A DNA stretch of 64,000 nt from Pseudomonas anguilliseptica. Lineage in GTDB: Bacteria; Pseudomonadota; Gammaproteobacteria; Pseudomonadales; Pseudomonadaceae. Below are positions 55,880 to 64,000 of the stretch, in pieces. Made by a program: the position numbers and the translations under genes. The DNA lies in NCBI RefSeq assembly GCF_021375795.1, contig NZ_JAEIOI010000003.1, positions 434,001-498,000 of the forward strand, read 5' to 3'. The notes under the pieces were generated by a model. It saw only the letters and a program-made list of their open reading frames with translations. It made no database searches and had not been told where the DNA came from. Positions within the stretch are counted from its first letter, which is position 1. Each line of letters starts with the position of its first letter.

Positions 55880-57651
55880 AGCTGCGCAGCCGGCTGTTTC
55901 TCAGCAGCAGTGCGCTGCTCACCGTGGCCCTGGTCGGGCTGTTGCTGGGCATGTTCAGCGTGCTGCAACTGACCCAGGTACAAGGCCAGGCGATGAACCG
56001 CAACCTGCAGATCATCGAGGCCAGCCTCGGCCTGCGCCAGGAGCTGGGCAAGCAGGTGATTCTGCTGCTCGCTGAAGACCTCGACCGCGAGGCACTTAAA
56101 GCCTCCGATCAGCAGTTCAAGGTCTGGCTGCAACGCGCCGCACAAAGCGCCACCGATGACAGCGACCGCCAGGCGATTGCCGAAGTCGAGCGGGCCTATG
56201 GCAACTTCGATGACCTGCTGGCCAAACCGCTGACCGTACGCCGCGGGCTGCTCAGCAATGACAGTTTCGGGCGCGCCATCGAGGCCCTGCGCGACCGCAT
56301 CAACGCCGTGCAGATGCGTTACGTCAGCGCCGTGGAACAGGAAGAAGCCCGCGCCCGCGAACGCGCCTGGCTGATCGCCGGCTTGCTCGGGCTGATCGGC
56401 CTGGCCGTGCTGGTAATCGGTTTTGTCACCGCGCACAGCATCGCCCAGCGCTTCGGCCGGCCGATCGAGGCACTGGCGCGGGCCGCCGACCAGATCGGTC
56501 AGGGCGATTTTCAGGTGACCCTGCCGCTGACCCCGGTGGCGGAGCTGTCCGCTCTGAGCCAGCGCTTCGGCCTGATGGCCGAGGCCCTGCGCGAATTCAA
56601 AAGCAGCGATGTGGCCGCCCTGCAAGCCGAGCAACAACGCCTGCAAGCGGTGCTCGATGGCATCGATGACGGCCTGCTGATCTTCGACTGCGCCGGCCGG
56701 GTCGAGCATTTCAACCCGGTGGCACAACGGCAACTGGGCTGGAGCACGGCACAACTGGGCCAGACCCTGGATGTGGCACTGCAACGCGCCGACCTGGCTG
56801 AGCAGCTGCACAAGGTGTTGCAGGGCGAAAATCTGGATGAGCTGCTGGACGATGTGCAGGTGCAGGTCGACGGTGAGAGTCGCCTGCTCGCCTACAGCCT
56901 GTCGGGTGTCAGCCACAGTGAAGGGCGGCTGATGTGCGCGGTGATGGTGTTGCGCGACGTGACCGAGCAGCGCGCCTTCGAACGGCTGCGCAGTGAGTTC
57001 GTGCTACGTGCCTCACACGAGCTGCGCACCCCGGTGACCGGCATGCTGATGGCGTTCTCGCTGTTGCAGGAGCGCGTGCAGTTCGCCACCGAATCCCGCG
57101 AGGCCGACCTGCTCAGCACCGTGGATGAGGAGATGCAGCGCCTGCTGCGGCTGATCAACGATCTGCTGAATTTCTCGCGCTACCAGAACGGCCTGCAAAC
57201 CCTGGAACTGTCCAACTGCGCCCTCGAACCGCTGCTGCTGCAAACCCAGCAGCGCTTCAGTGCCCAGGCGGCTGAATTGCAGATCAGCCTGGCTTGCGAG
57301 GTGCACGGCGAGCTGCCGGACCTGCAGATCGATGCGCTGCAGATCGAACGGGTGCTCGACAACCTGATCGGCAACGCCTTGCGCCACAGCCACCCCGGCG
57401 GGCAGATCCGCCTGCATGCACGGCAGCAGGATGATCGGGTGGTGCTCAGCGTGGCAGACAACGGCGAGGGTATTGCATATCGCCAGCAGACGCGGATCTT
57501 CGAGCCCTTCGTCCAGGTCAGCCGCAAGAAAGGCGGCGCCGGCCTTGGTCTGGCCCTATGCAAGGAGATCGTCCAGCTGCATGGCGGGCAGATCGGCGTG
57601 CACTCACGGGCAGGGCAAGGTGCGCAGTTCTACGTGACACTGCCGGTGTAG
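55876..57651 (+). CDS. kinB: sensor histidine kinase KinB
   Basis: 591 residues, GTG start overlapping the algB stop. First membrane helix at about 8-31, periplasmic four-helix sensor domain (about 33-165), second helix at 166-188, then HAMP (190-242), PAS (about 250-365), HisKA with His381 in RASHELRTPVTG, and an HATPase with NALRHS, ADNGEGI and GGAGLGLALCKEI. It dephosphorylates or phosphorylates AlgB. The order matches P. aeruginosa KinB closely, including the VTEQRAFER linker. Confidence 0.95.
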
Positions 57652-57740
57652 GCATTTCTGGGTATCAGCCTGGCTGATGGCGATTGCCTGTACGCCGGCG
57701 CATGTCGAGACTGGGCGCTCCACACATGAGGAGCACCGCC

Positions 57741-58166
57741 ATGCCCAGCATCAACCCCAGTCCTGAGCAACTGGCTGCATTCACCGCCAAGGTGGCGGAT
57801 GACACACCGCTGCTGATGCTCAACCTGCTGCGCTTTCAGGCCCAGGCCAGCTATGCCAGCGGCAGCGGCCACACACCGTGCAGTGGCCGCGAAGCCTATG
57901 CGCGCTACAGCCAGACGGCGCTGCGCAAAGTTCGTGGGGTGGGCGGCGAGGTGCAGATCATGGCCCGCGCGCAAGCGGCGCTGATCGCGCCCGCTGACGA
58001 GCAATGGGATGAACTGCTGCTGGTGCGTTACCCGTCCAAGGCGGCTTTTCTCAGCATGCTCGCCGACCCGGAGTACCGTGCGGCGACCGAGCACCGCACG
58101 GCCGCTCTGGCTGACTCGCGGCTGATCGCCAACACCGAACACCCGGCGCCAGCTCAGCCGGGCTAG
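57741..58166 (+). CDS. DUF1330 family protein
   Basis: 141 residues. The segment TPLLMLNLLRFQAQ, the central GREAYARYSQTALRKV and the strand WDELLLVRYPSKAAFLSMLADPEY are typical of the DUF1330 dimeric ferredoxin-like fold. Enzymatic role unknown. GAGG precedes the ATG at 57741. Its TAG and the TAG of the converging permease gene share the four bases CTAG (58163-58166). Confidence 0.85.
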   Translation: MPSINPSPEQLAAFTAKVADDTPLLMLNLLRFQAQASYASGSGHTPCSGREAYARYSQTALRKVRGVGGEVQIMARAQAALIAPADEQWDELLLVRYPSKAAFLSMLADPEYRAATEHRTAALADSRLIANTEHPAPAQPG

Positions 58167-59647
58167 TGCCCGGCAGCGTCCTTGATCAAGGGCACTTCCT
58201 TGCCTTCGACGTCGAACAGCTTGCCGCCCTTGAAGTAGTCACCATCATTCAGTGCGGCAATGTCCTGGTAACGCAGGGTGCGTTCGTGGCCGGCGACGAA
58301 TACCGACTGCTGGTCCGAGTTGCCGGCCTTGAAGTGGTTGAAGGCCAGGTTGAGCAGAATCGCCATGATCGCCGCCGAGCTGATGCCGGAGTGGAAGATG
58401 GTTTCGAACCAGGCCGGGAAGTGGTGATAGAAGGTCGGCGCGGCAATCGGGATCATGCCGAAGCCAATGGAGGTGGCGACGATGATCAGGTTCATGTTGT
58501 TGCGGTAATCCACCTTGGACAGGGTGCGAATGCCGCTCGCCGCCACGGTGCCGAACAGCACCACACCAGCACCACCGAGCACTGCCGTAGGCACGGCGGC
58601 GACCAGACGGCCCATCACCGGCAACAGGCCGAGGGTCACCAGAATCAGACCGGCCGAGGCCACCACATAGCGGCTCTTCACCCCGGTCACGGCCACCAGG
58701 CCGACGTTCTGGGCAAAGGCGCTCTGGGTGAAGGAGCCGAAGATCGGTGCAAACACGCTGGAGATCATGTCCGCACGCAGACCATTGCCCAGGCGCTTGG
58801 AGTCGACCTTGGTTTCGATGATGTCACCCACCGCGAGGATGTCCGCCGAAGTTTCCACCAGGGTGACGATGATCACGATCAGCATCGAGATGATGGCCGC
58901 CACGTGGAAGGTCGGCATGCCGAAATGGAACGGGCTGGGCATTGTCACCATCGGCCCTTCAGTCACCTTGGAGAAATCCGCCATGCCCAGGGCCACGGCT
59001 ACCAGGGTGCCAATGACCATGGCCAGCAGGATCGACAGGCGCGAGATGCTCGAACTGCCCAACTTGCTCAGCAGCAGCACGGTGACCAGGGTCAACGCGG
59101 CCAGGCCGATATTGGCCATGCTGCCGAAATCCGCTGCGGCACTATTACCGCCCATGGCCCAGCGCGCCGCCACTGGCATCAGCGTCAGGCCGATGACGGT
59201 GATGACGATGCCATTGACCAGTGGCGGGAAGAATTTGGTGATGCGAGAGAATACCGGGGTGATCAACAGCCCGATAATCGAGGCCGCGATCACCGCGCCG
59301 AACACCGCAGGGAGACCGCCGGCACCGTCACTGCCGAGGATCGCAATCATGGTCGCCACCCCGGCAAAGGACACACCTTGTACCAGCGGTAGCTGTGAGC
59401 CGAAGAACGGCAACCCGAGGGTTTGCAGCAAGGTCGCCAGGCCGCCGGCAAACAGCGAGGCGGCAATCAGCAAGCCGATATCCGCGGGTGACAGACCGGC
59501 GGCCTGACCAATGATCAGGGGCACCGCAACGATGCCGCCATACATGGTCAATACATGCTGCAGGCCATAGGCGAGGTTGGCACCGATACCAAGGTTTTCG
59601 TCTTCCGGGCGCTGTGCGGAAGACGGCGTAACAGGTGAAGTCGTCAT
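58163..59647 (-). CDS. NCS2 family purine/pyrimidine permease
   Basis: 494 residues with about 12 to 14 membrane helices. The NCS2 features YGLQHVLTMYGGIVAVPLIIG, the QNVGLVAVTGVKSRYVV signature in the middle and LVETSADILAVGDI are conserved; the last resembles the purine (xanthine/urate) branch. It imports a nucleobase with protons. The ATG at 59647 is chosen; codons to 59695 lack family character. Two TGTA(G/T)ACA dyads lie 36-77 bp upstream. It is convergent with the DUF1330 gene. Confidence 0.9.
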   Translation of the reverse strand: MTTSPVTPSSAQRPEDENLGIGANLAYGLQHVLTMYGGIVAVPLIIGQAAGLSPADIGLLIAASLFAGGLATLLQTLGLPFFGSQLPLVQGVSFAGVATMIAILGSDGAGGLPAVFGAVIAASIIGLLITPVFSRITKFFPPLVNGIVITVIGLTLMPVAARWAMGGNSAAADFGSMANIGLAALTLVTVLLLSKLGSSSISRLSILLAMVIGTLVAVALGMADFSKVTEGPMVTMPSPFHFGMPTFHVAAIISMLIVIIVTLVETSADILAVGDIIETKVDSKRLGNGLRADMISSVFAPIFGSFTQSAFAQNVGLVAVTGVKSRYVVASAGLILVTLGLLPVMGRLVAAVPTAVLGGAGVVLFGTVAASGIRTLSKVDYRNNMNLIIVATSIGFGMIPIAAPTFYHHFPAWFETIFHSGISSAAIMAILLNLAFNHFKAGNSDQQSVFVAGHERTLRYQDIAALNDGDYFKGGKLFDVEGKEVPLIKDAAGH

Positions 59648-59679
59648 GCTGGGGTACTCGCTGTTTGTTCTTGTGCGAG

Positions 59680-59727
59680 CAATGTAGACAAACATAAATC
59701 GTCTTGGCTACAACTTTGTATACATTT
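59680..59727. promoter_or_regulatory. paired TGTAkACA dyads upstream of the NCS2 permease
   Basis: CAATGTAGACAAA (59680-59692) and TTTGTATACATTT (59715-59727) are inverted copies of one site (11 of 13 match), centred 34 bp apart. Position about 33-80 bp upstream of the start suits repression or activation by a dimeric regulator of the GntR type, which is only a guess from site shape. Confidence 0.5.
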
Positions 59728-59792
59728 TCAGACAAAAGAGCATCGCCAGAACGATTCTCGAATACACAGTCTAGAAAAGAACATGCGCACAT

Positions 59793-59827
59793 AAAAAACC
59801 GCCGAAACATACGCTGTTTCGGCGGTT
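59793..59827 (-). terminator. rho-independent terminator after ampDh2
   Basis: Perfect 13-bp arms AACCGCCGAAACA / TGTTTCGGCGGTT with loop TACGC; on the minus strand six T follow. It ends the marC-ampDh2 operon. It lies downstream of ampDh2 (stop 59856) and just upstream of the permease promoter region. Confidence 0.93.
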
Positions 59828-59855
59828 GTTTATTACCAACGCTGCAGGCCTCGGT

Positions 59856-60632
59856 TTAGAGCATTGCGGCCAGTACCACCAGCAGCGCCGCCGTCTGGGC
59901 ATCTGGTTCGCCGTCATAGCGTGCCGGGCGGTATTTCATCTGAAAAGCCGCGATGACATTGCGCGTGGCCTGATCCAGCTCGCCATGCAGTGGCACGGCG
60001 TAGCCCTGTCGCATCAACTGCTCCTGGAACCACTGCACGCTTGGCAGGCTGGCACTGAACAGCGCCTGCTGATGTGCCACGGCACTGTCATCCGGCCACG
60101 GCATCAGGCCGGCCTCGGCCAGGCGCTTCCAGGGGAACAGCGGACCGGGGTCGACCTTGCGCTGCGGGGCAATATCACTGTGCGCCAGGATGCTGCCGGG
60201 CGACAGCTGGTGGCGTTGCATGATGTCCTTGAGCAGCGCGATCAGCGCCTCAATCTGCGCCGGGGCAAACGGCTGCCAGTAGCGGCCTGCGGGGGTGTCA
60301 TAGAAGCCCTGGTTAACCAGTTCGATGCCAATCGTGGTGCCATTGAGCCAGGTACGCCCTTGCCACTGACTGTCGCCGGCGTGCCAGGCACGGCGATTTT
60401 CATCGACCAGGCGGTAGATGGTCGGTGGCGCCTCACCAATCAGGTAGTGACTGCTCACCTCGGTCTCGGTCAGCAGTTGCAGCGAGCGGTTCAGGTCAGC
60501 CGAGGTGTAATGCAGCACGATGTATTGCACACGGCTGTTCTGCCCAGCGGCGATATGACTGTCATCAATGCGCAAACCGTGACCGCAGCCGGCCAGCAGC
60601 AACAACAGAGCACTCAGAAAGATCGTTCTCAT
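59856..60632 (-). CDS. ampDh2: AmpDh2-like N-acetylmuramoyl-L-alanine amidase
   Basis: 258 residues. Lipoprotein signal with lipobox LAGC (Cys16). The zinc amidase domain has ligands His41 (VLHYTS), His151 (ILAHSDI) and Asp161 (KVDPGPLFPW), with Glu104 and Lys159 near the site. A peptidoglycan-binding domain occupies about 185-250 (VQWFQEQLMRQGYAVPLHGELD). It cleaves the amide bond between muramic acid and the stem peptide in the periplasm. The start overlaps the marC stop by 4 nt. Neighbours algB-kinB and dgcP match P. aeruginosa ampDh2. Confidence 0.92.
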   Translation of the reverse strand: MRTIFLSALLLLLAGCGHGLRIDDSHIAAGQNSRVQYIVLHYTSADLNRSLQLLTETEVSSHYLIGEAPPTIYRLVDENRRAWHAGDSQWQGRTWLNGTTIGIELVNQGFYDTPAGRYWQPFAPAQIEALIALLKDIMQRHQLSPGSILAHSDIAPQRKVDPGPLFPWKRLAEAGLMPWPDDSAVAHQQALFSASLPSVQWFQEQLMRQGYAVPLHGELDQATRNVIAAFQMKYRPARYDGEPDAQTAALLVVLAAML

Positions 60633-61222
60633 GGGGCGATGTGCAACACGCTTTGCAGGTTATCCAGCAGCATGTCGACGCTGAGCATGATCAACAGCAT
60701 GCCCATCAGTCGTTCCACTGCGGTCAACCCGCGAGGGCCAAGGAAACGCTGCAGAAACGACGCCTGCAAGAGAATAAAGGCGGTCGCCGCCCAGGCCAGC
60801 AACACGGCGGCGTAGAGCTCCCACAGCGGTCCTTCGTGGGTATTGCGCAGGGTCATCAGCACCGCCAGGGCCGATGGCCCGGCCACCGCCGGAGTGGCCA
60901 GCGGCACCAGCATCGGTTCGCCATCCGGCACATCCCCCAATACGCCTTGCGGGCTGGGGAAGATCAGGCGCATGGCGATCACAAACAGGATGATCCCCCC
61001 GGCAATCGCCGTGGCTTCACGCGACAGGCCCAGAGCGCTGAGCACCTTGTCGCCAAAGGTAAGGAACAGCAGCAACAGGGCCAGGGCGAACAACAGCTCG
61101 CGCCCAGCCACCCAGAGGCGGCGGTTGGCCGGCACGTTCTTCAGTGCAGCGATAAAGATGGCGATGTTGCCGAACGGGTCGGTGACCAGAAAGATCAACG
61201 CGGCGATGCCGAAAATTTCCAT
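60629..61222 (-). CDS. MarC family membrane protein
   Basis: 197 residues, six hydrophobic segments. The opening IFLVTDPFGNIAIFIAALKNVP and the second-half motif PLATPAVAGPSALAVLMTLRN are the repeated MarC/YhgN signatures. Members were once thought to affect multidrug resistance; the transported substrate is unknown. It precedes ampDh2 with a 4-nt overlap, so the two are co-expressed. Confidence 0.9.
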   Translation of the reverse strand: MEIFGIAALIFLVTDPFGNIAIFIAALKNVPANRRLWVAGRELLFALALLLLFLTFGDKVLSALGLSREATAIAGGIILFVIAMRLIFPSPQGVLGDVPDGEPMLVPLATPAVAGPSALAVLMTLRNTHEGPLWELYAAVLLAWAATAFILLQASFLQRFLGPRGLTAVERLMGMLLIMLSVDMLLDNLQSVLHIAP

Positions 61223-61348
61223 GAAGCACTCCTCTACAGATCGGCAGAGTTTAGTGCTTATGCCAGCAGAAAACGCCTTTGATCAGGTGGAAGCGCCACG
61301 CTGGTCTATTGCCTGGGCAAGCCATGGCGGACGCTGCTAGACTAAAAA

Positions 61349-61375
61349 CTGTACAAATAAGGAAATTATGTACAG
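61349..61375. promoter_or_regulatory. CTGTACA-N13-TGTACAG dyad upstream of the photolyase gene
   Basis: A perfect 7-bp inverted repeat with a 13-bp spacer, 28 bp before the start codon. TGTACA half-sites resemble, as I recall, operators of light-responsive MerR regulators (LitR/CarH) that control photolyase genes in other bacteria. A regulator gene is not nearby. Confidence 0.5.
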
Positions 61376-61403
61376 GCTTTGTATTGATTAGGAGATCAGC
61401 ACC

Positions 61404-62822
61404 ATGCGCGCCTTGCTCTGGTTCAAACAGGATCTACGCCTTGACGACCATCCCGCGCTGCAAGCCGGCCTGAGCGCTGAATGCCTGCTGCCGGTGTATG
61501 TGCTGGATCCTGAGCAGCTGCAACTCAACGAGTTTGGCATGCGCCGCATGGGTGTACACCGTGCGCGCTTCTTGCTGGAAAGCCTGGTGGCGCTGGAGGG
61601 CGAACTGCGCCAACGCGGCTCACACCTGCTGCTGGTAATTGGCAGCGCGGAACAAGCCATCCCCCAGCTGGTCGCGCAGTTCAACCTGGATCAGGTGCTG
61701 ACCCTGGAGGAGATTGCTCCGGATGAACGCGCCTTGGTGGCTCGTGTCGCAAAACACCTGGGCCAGGTGCCGGTGCAACAGGCACCTGCCAATAACCTGC
61801 TGCGCAGCGAAGAGCTGCCCTTCGCCCTTGAGCAGCTGCCGCATGTCTTCAGCCGCTTTCGCAGTCTGATCGAAGAGCGCCTGCAGGTATTCCAGCCACG
61901 TCATGCGCCGGATCGCCTGCCACTTCTACCCGATGGCGCGCTGGCGCTGATGCAGCCGCTGCCCACGCTGTCGCAGCTGGGCCTGGGTGAGCCGCTGAGT
62001 GTTGCCGCCAGCGCCTTTCCCTTCTCCGGTGGCGAGCCGGCAGCCCTCGGCCGCCTGCGTGACTACCTGTGGAAAACCCAGGGCGTGCGGCAGTACAAGG
62101 ACACCCGCAACGGCATGGTCGGCAGCGAGTACTCCTCGAAGTTCTCGCCCTGGCTGGCCAATGGCAGCCTCTCGGCACGCCGGGTTATCGCCGAACTGCG
62201 CCGCCATGAAGCGCAGTACAAGCGCAATGACTCGACCCACTGGCTGTGGATCGAGATGCTCTGGCGCGATTTCTTCCGCTGGACCCTGGCGCGGCATGGC
62301 AGCGCGCTGTTCAAGGCTGGCGGGCTGAAGGCCACCGCACGGGCACCGCAACAGCTGGACCAGCGTTTTCAGGACTGGTCGCGCGGGCGCACCGGCATGC
62401 CGCTGATCGACGCAAATATGCGCGAGCTGGCCGCCACCGGTTTTATGTCCAACCGTGGCCGCCAGGTGGTGGCCAGCTACCTGATCAATGACCTGCAACA
62501 GGACTGGCGCCATGGTGCGGCCTGGTTCGAGGAACACCTGATCGACTACGACCCGGCCAGCAACTGGGGCAACTGGGCCTACCTCGCCGGAGTGGGCAAC
62601 GATCCACGGCATAACCGCGTGTTCAATGCCCTGCGCCAAGCCCGTGAATACGACCCGGACGCGCACTATGTGAACCTCTGGCTACCGGAGCTGCGTGATG
62701 TACCGCAGGCGCTGCGGCACACGCCCTTTCTGCTCGCCGGCGGCCACCTGCGCAGCCTCGGCTACCCACAGCTGGGCACTATTCCGGAGAGCTGGAAACC
62801 CTACCTGCACGCAGTCGCCTGA
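61404..62822 (+). CDS. DASH-type cryptochrome/photolyase
   Basis: 472 residues. The N-terminal photolyase alpha/beta domain (RALLWFKQDLRLDDHPAL) is followed by the FAD domain with the signatures EYSSKFSPWLANGSLSARRV, WIEMLWRDFFRW, ATGFMSNRGRQVVASYL and IDYDPASNWGNWAYLAGVG. The tract and length are those of cry-DASH, which repairs cyclobutane dimers in single-stranded DNA with blue light; a signalling function is also possible. AGGAG precedes the ATG. The upstream dyad suggests light control. Confidence 0.92.
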   Translation: MRALLWFKQDLRLDDHPALQAGLSAECLLPVYVLDPEQLQLNEFGMRRMGVHRARFLLESLVALEGELRQRGSHLLLVIGSAEQAIPQLVAQFNLDQVLTLEEIAPDERALVARVAKHLGQVPVQQAPANNLLRSEELPFALEQLPHVFSRFRSLIEERLQVFQPRHAPDRLPLLPDGALALMQPLPTLSQLGLGEPLSVAASAFPFSGGEPAALGRLRDYLWKTQGVRQYKDTRNGMVGSEYSSKFSPWLANGSLSARRVIAELRRHEAQYKRNDSTHWLWIEMLWRDFFRWTLARHGSALFKAGGLKATARAPQQLDQRFQDWSRGRTGMPLIDANMRELAATGFMSNRGRQVVASYLINDLQQDWRHGAAWFEEHLIDYDPASNWGNWAYLAGVGNDPRHNRVFNALRQAREYDPDAHYVNLWLPELRDVPQALRHTPFLLAGGHLRSLGYPQLGTIPESWKPYLHAVA

Positions 62823-62865
62823 ACCCGCCAGCAGCGCGCCCTGCCATGCCACGCGCGGGGCCAGA

Positions 62866-64000
62866 TCAACCCAGCTCGACGCGGTTGCGTCCGCCGCTCT
62901 TGGCCCGGTACAAGGCCTGGTCGGCGCGTTCGAAGACCTTCTCGCTGCTTTCACCACTGGCAAAACTCGTCAGCCCGGCAGACAGGGTGATGGTCACCCG
63001 CTCGCCCCGGAAGTGAAAAGGACACTGCTCAACGCCATCAAGCAGGGTCTGCAACAGCTGCCGCCCGCCCTCCAGCGGGGTTGATGGGATCAGCAACACA
63101 AATTCCTCACCGCCAAAGCGGGCAATGAAGTCGGTCTTGCGCAGGCGCTTGGCCAGTTCACCGGCAATGATTTTCAGCACCTTGTCGCCGGCCAGGTGGC
63201 CATAACCATCGTTGATCCGCTTGAAGTGGTCGATATCCAGCACAGCCAGCGCCAGTTCGCCGCCGTAACGCTTCCAGCGCGCCATCTCCAACTCCAGGCG
63301 CTCGCCCCAACCGGCACGATTGGGCAAGCCGGTCAGCGGGTCGATCAACGCTTTCTGCCGCTGCTCTTCCAGGTGATCACGGAAACTCTGCGCCTCTTGC
63401 TCCATCTCAGCGACTTTCTGGGTCAGGCTTTGCAGGCGCTGCGCCACCTCTTCTTCGCGGCCATCGCGGTGCTTCTGATGCTCACTGACGGTGTTGAGCA
63501 AACCATCCAGGCGCGCTTCCAGTGATTGCTTGAGGCTGTGCAGATCCACCGCTTCCTGCACGCTGGCTTGCAGGCCGCTGACCTGCTCACGCAGCTCCTG
63601 ATTGAAGGTACGCGCACTTTCCACCGATTCGCTGTAGCCCTCATGGGCTTCGGTGAGGGTGCCGAGAAACGACGCCAGGCGCTCGTTGAGCTGTTTCAGG
63701 TAGCTGGCAAATTCGCGCTGGCCACTGTCGGTCACGGCCAGAATCAGCACCGCCAGATCATCCAGTACGGCCACCAGCTCATACCAGTTCAAGCCACCCA
63801 GTACCCGTTGGCGCAGGGCCTCACCCTGAGGCTTATGGCGCTCCGGCAGTTCCAGTTCGTCGAGCAGGCTGGTCAGGCTTTCGCCGATATGCGGCGCTAC
63901 CGCGCTGTAGCCGGGTTCGGGAATCTCCGGCAAGGCATAGGCAGGGTCACCCTCGGCAAGCGGCGCAGTGGGCGTTTCGGCAACGGCGGGCGGGGTGACA
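62866..64000 (-). CDS. dgcP: diguanylate cyclase, probably DgcP (5' end outside the window)
   Basis: 377 residues are visible and the frame remains open to the window end, so the true start lies beyond 64000. A helical N-terminal part (including coiled coil at roughly 125-215 of the visible part) precedes a C-terminal GGDEF domain starting [11 protein letters not shown]. The active-site motif is GGEEF, preceded by RKTD, the RxxD inhibitory site. No membrane segment is seen. The position beyond algB-kinB-ampDh2 is that of DgcP, a pole-localised cyclase of P. aeruginosa; name by synteny and recall. Confidence 0.85.
   Translation of the reverse strand, partial: VTPPAVAETPTAPLAEGDPAYALPEIPEPGYSAVAPHIGESLTSLLDELELPERHKPQGEALRQRVLGGLNWYELVAVLDDLAVLILAVTDSGQREFASYLKQLNERLASFLGTLTEAHEGYSESVESARTFNQELREQVSGLQASVQEAVDLHSLKQSLEARLDGLLNTVSEHQKHRDGREEEVAQRLQSLTQKVAEMEQEAQSFRDHLEEQRQKALIDPLTGLPNRAGWGERLELEMARWKRYGGELALAVLDIDHFKRINDGYGHLAGDKVLKIIAGELAKRLRKTDFIARFGGEEFVLLIPSTPLEGGRQLLQTLLDGVEQCPFHFRGERVTITLSAGLTSFASGESSEKVFERADQALYRAKSGGRNRVELG

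Noticed and set aside
57664..57678. ATCAGCC-T-GGCTGAT palindrome after kinB
   Set aside because: Short, with no U-tract; may be a weak terminator or chance, too little to call.

Overview
The window reads as ordinary chromosome of a Pseudomonas species: GC-rich, densely coded, with gene orders familiar from P. aeruginosa (spuABCDEFGH/spuI, trpI-trpBA, argE-argA, plcB cluster, algB-kinB, ampDh2-dgcP). No phage, plasmid, IS transposase, CRISPR array, tRNA or rRNA is visible. Locus comparisons with P. aeruginosa are from memory, not from a search.

Layout. 1-1.2 kb: tail of an unknown gene and a PAS-GGDEF diguanylate cyclase. 1.3-13.2 kb: polyamine uptake and catabolism. spuABCDEFGH runs on the minus strand (gamma-glutamyl hydrolase, glutamylpolyamine synthetase, transaminase, two binding proteins, ABC transporter), and spuI plus a third periplasmic polyamine-type binding protein run divergently. 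13.3-16.8 kb: phosphate/polyphosphate group (CYTH-CHAD, DUF47, Pit). 16.9-19.6 kb: argE and argA. 19.6-23.7 kb: TetR regulator, trpBA with divergent trpI, dodecin. 23.9-32.3 kb: small enzymes and lipoproteins, gamma carbonic anhydrase, oligopeptidase A with a YheV-like partner, DUF1835 protein, periplasmic binding protein. 32.4-41.0 kb: recCBD. 41.2-45.9 kb: Na/Pi cotransporter and a three-gene zinc phospholipase C operon. 45.9-51.9 kb: TAXI binding protein, AraC regulator, epimerase, VOC protein, DUF5924/DUF2914 membrane protein, SpmAB-type protein. 52-57.7 kb: envelope-stress group (Ivy lysozyme inhibitor, 54-residue DUF1328 protein, ferritin-like protein, triple-BON protein) divergent from algB-kinB. 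57.7-64 kb: DUF1330 protein, purine/pyrimidine permease, AmpDh2, MarC, DASH-type photolyase/cryptochrome and a diguanylate cyclase (probably DgcP) cut by the window end.

The least explained signals are non-coding. Three intergenic elements (18.0, 25.3 and 52.6 kb) have different terminal inverted repeats but share an internal hairpin whose inner stem differs by compensating changes while the flanking bases stay fixed. Upstream of algB, three palindromes lie within 46 bp. Clear dyads precede the photolyase gene and the NCS2 permease gene, and a sequence matching the remembered TrpI core site lies directly against the trpI start codon. I found no clearly new multi-gene system; the repeat family and the operator candidates are the items most worth testing.
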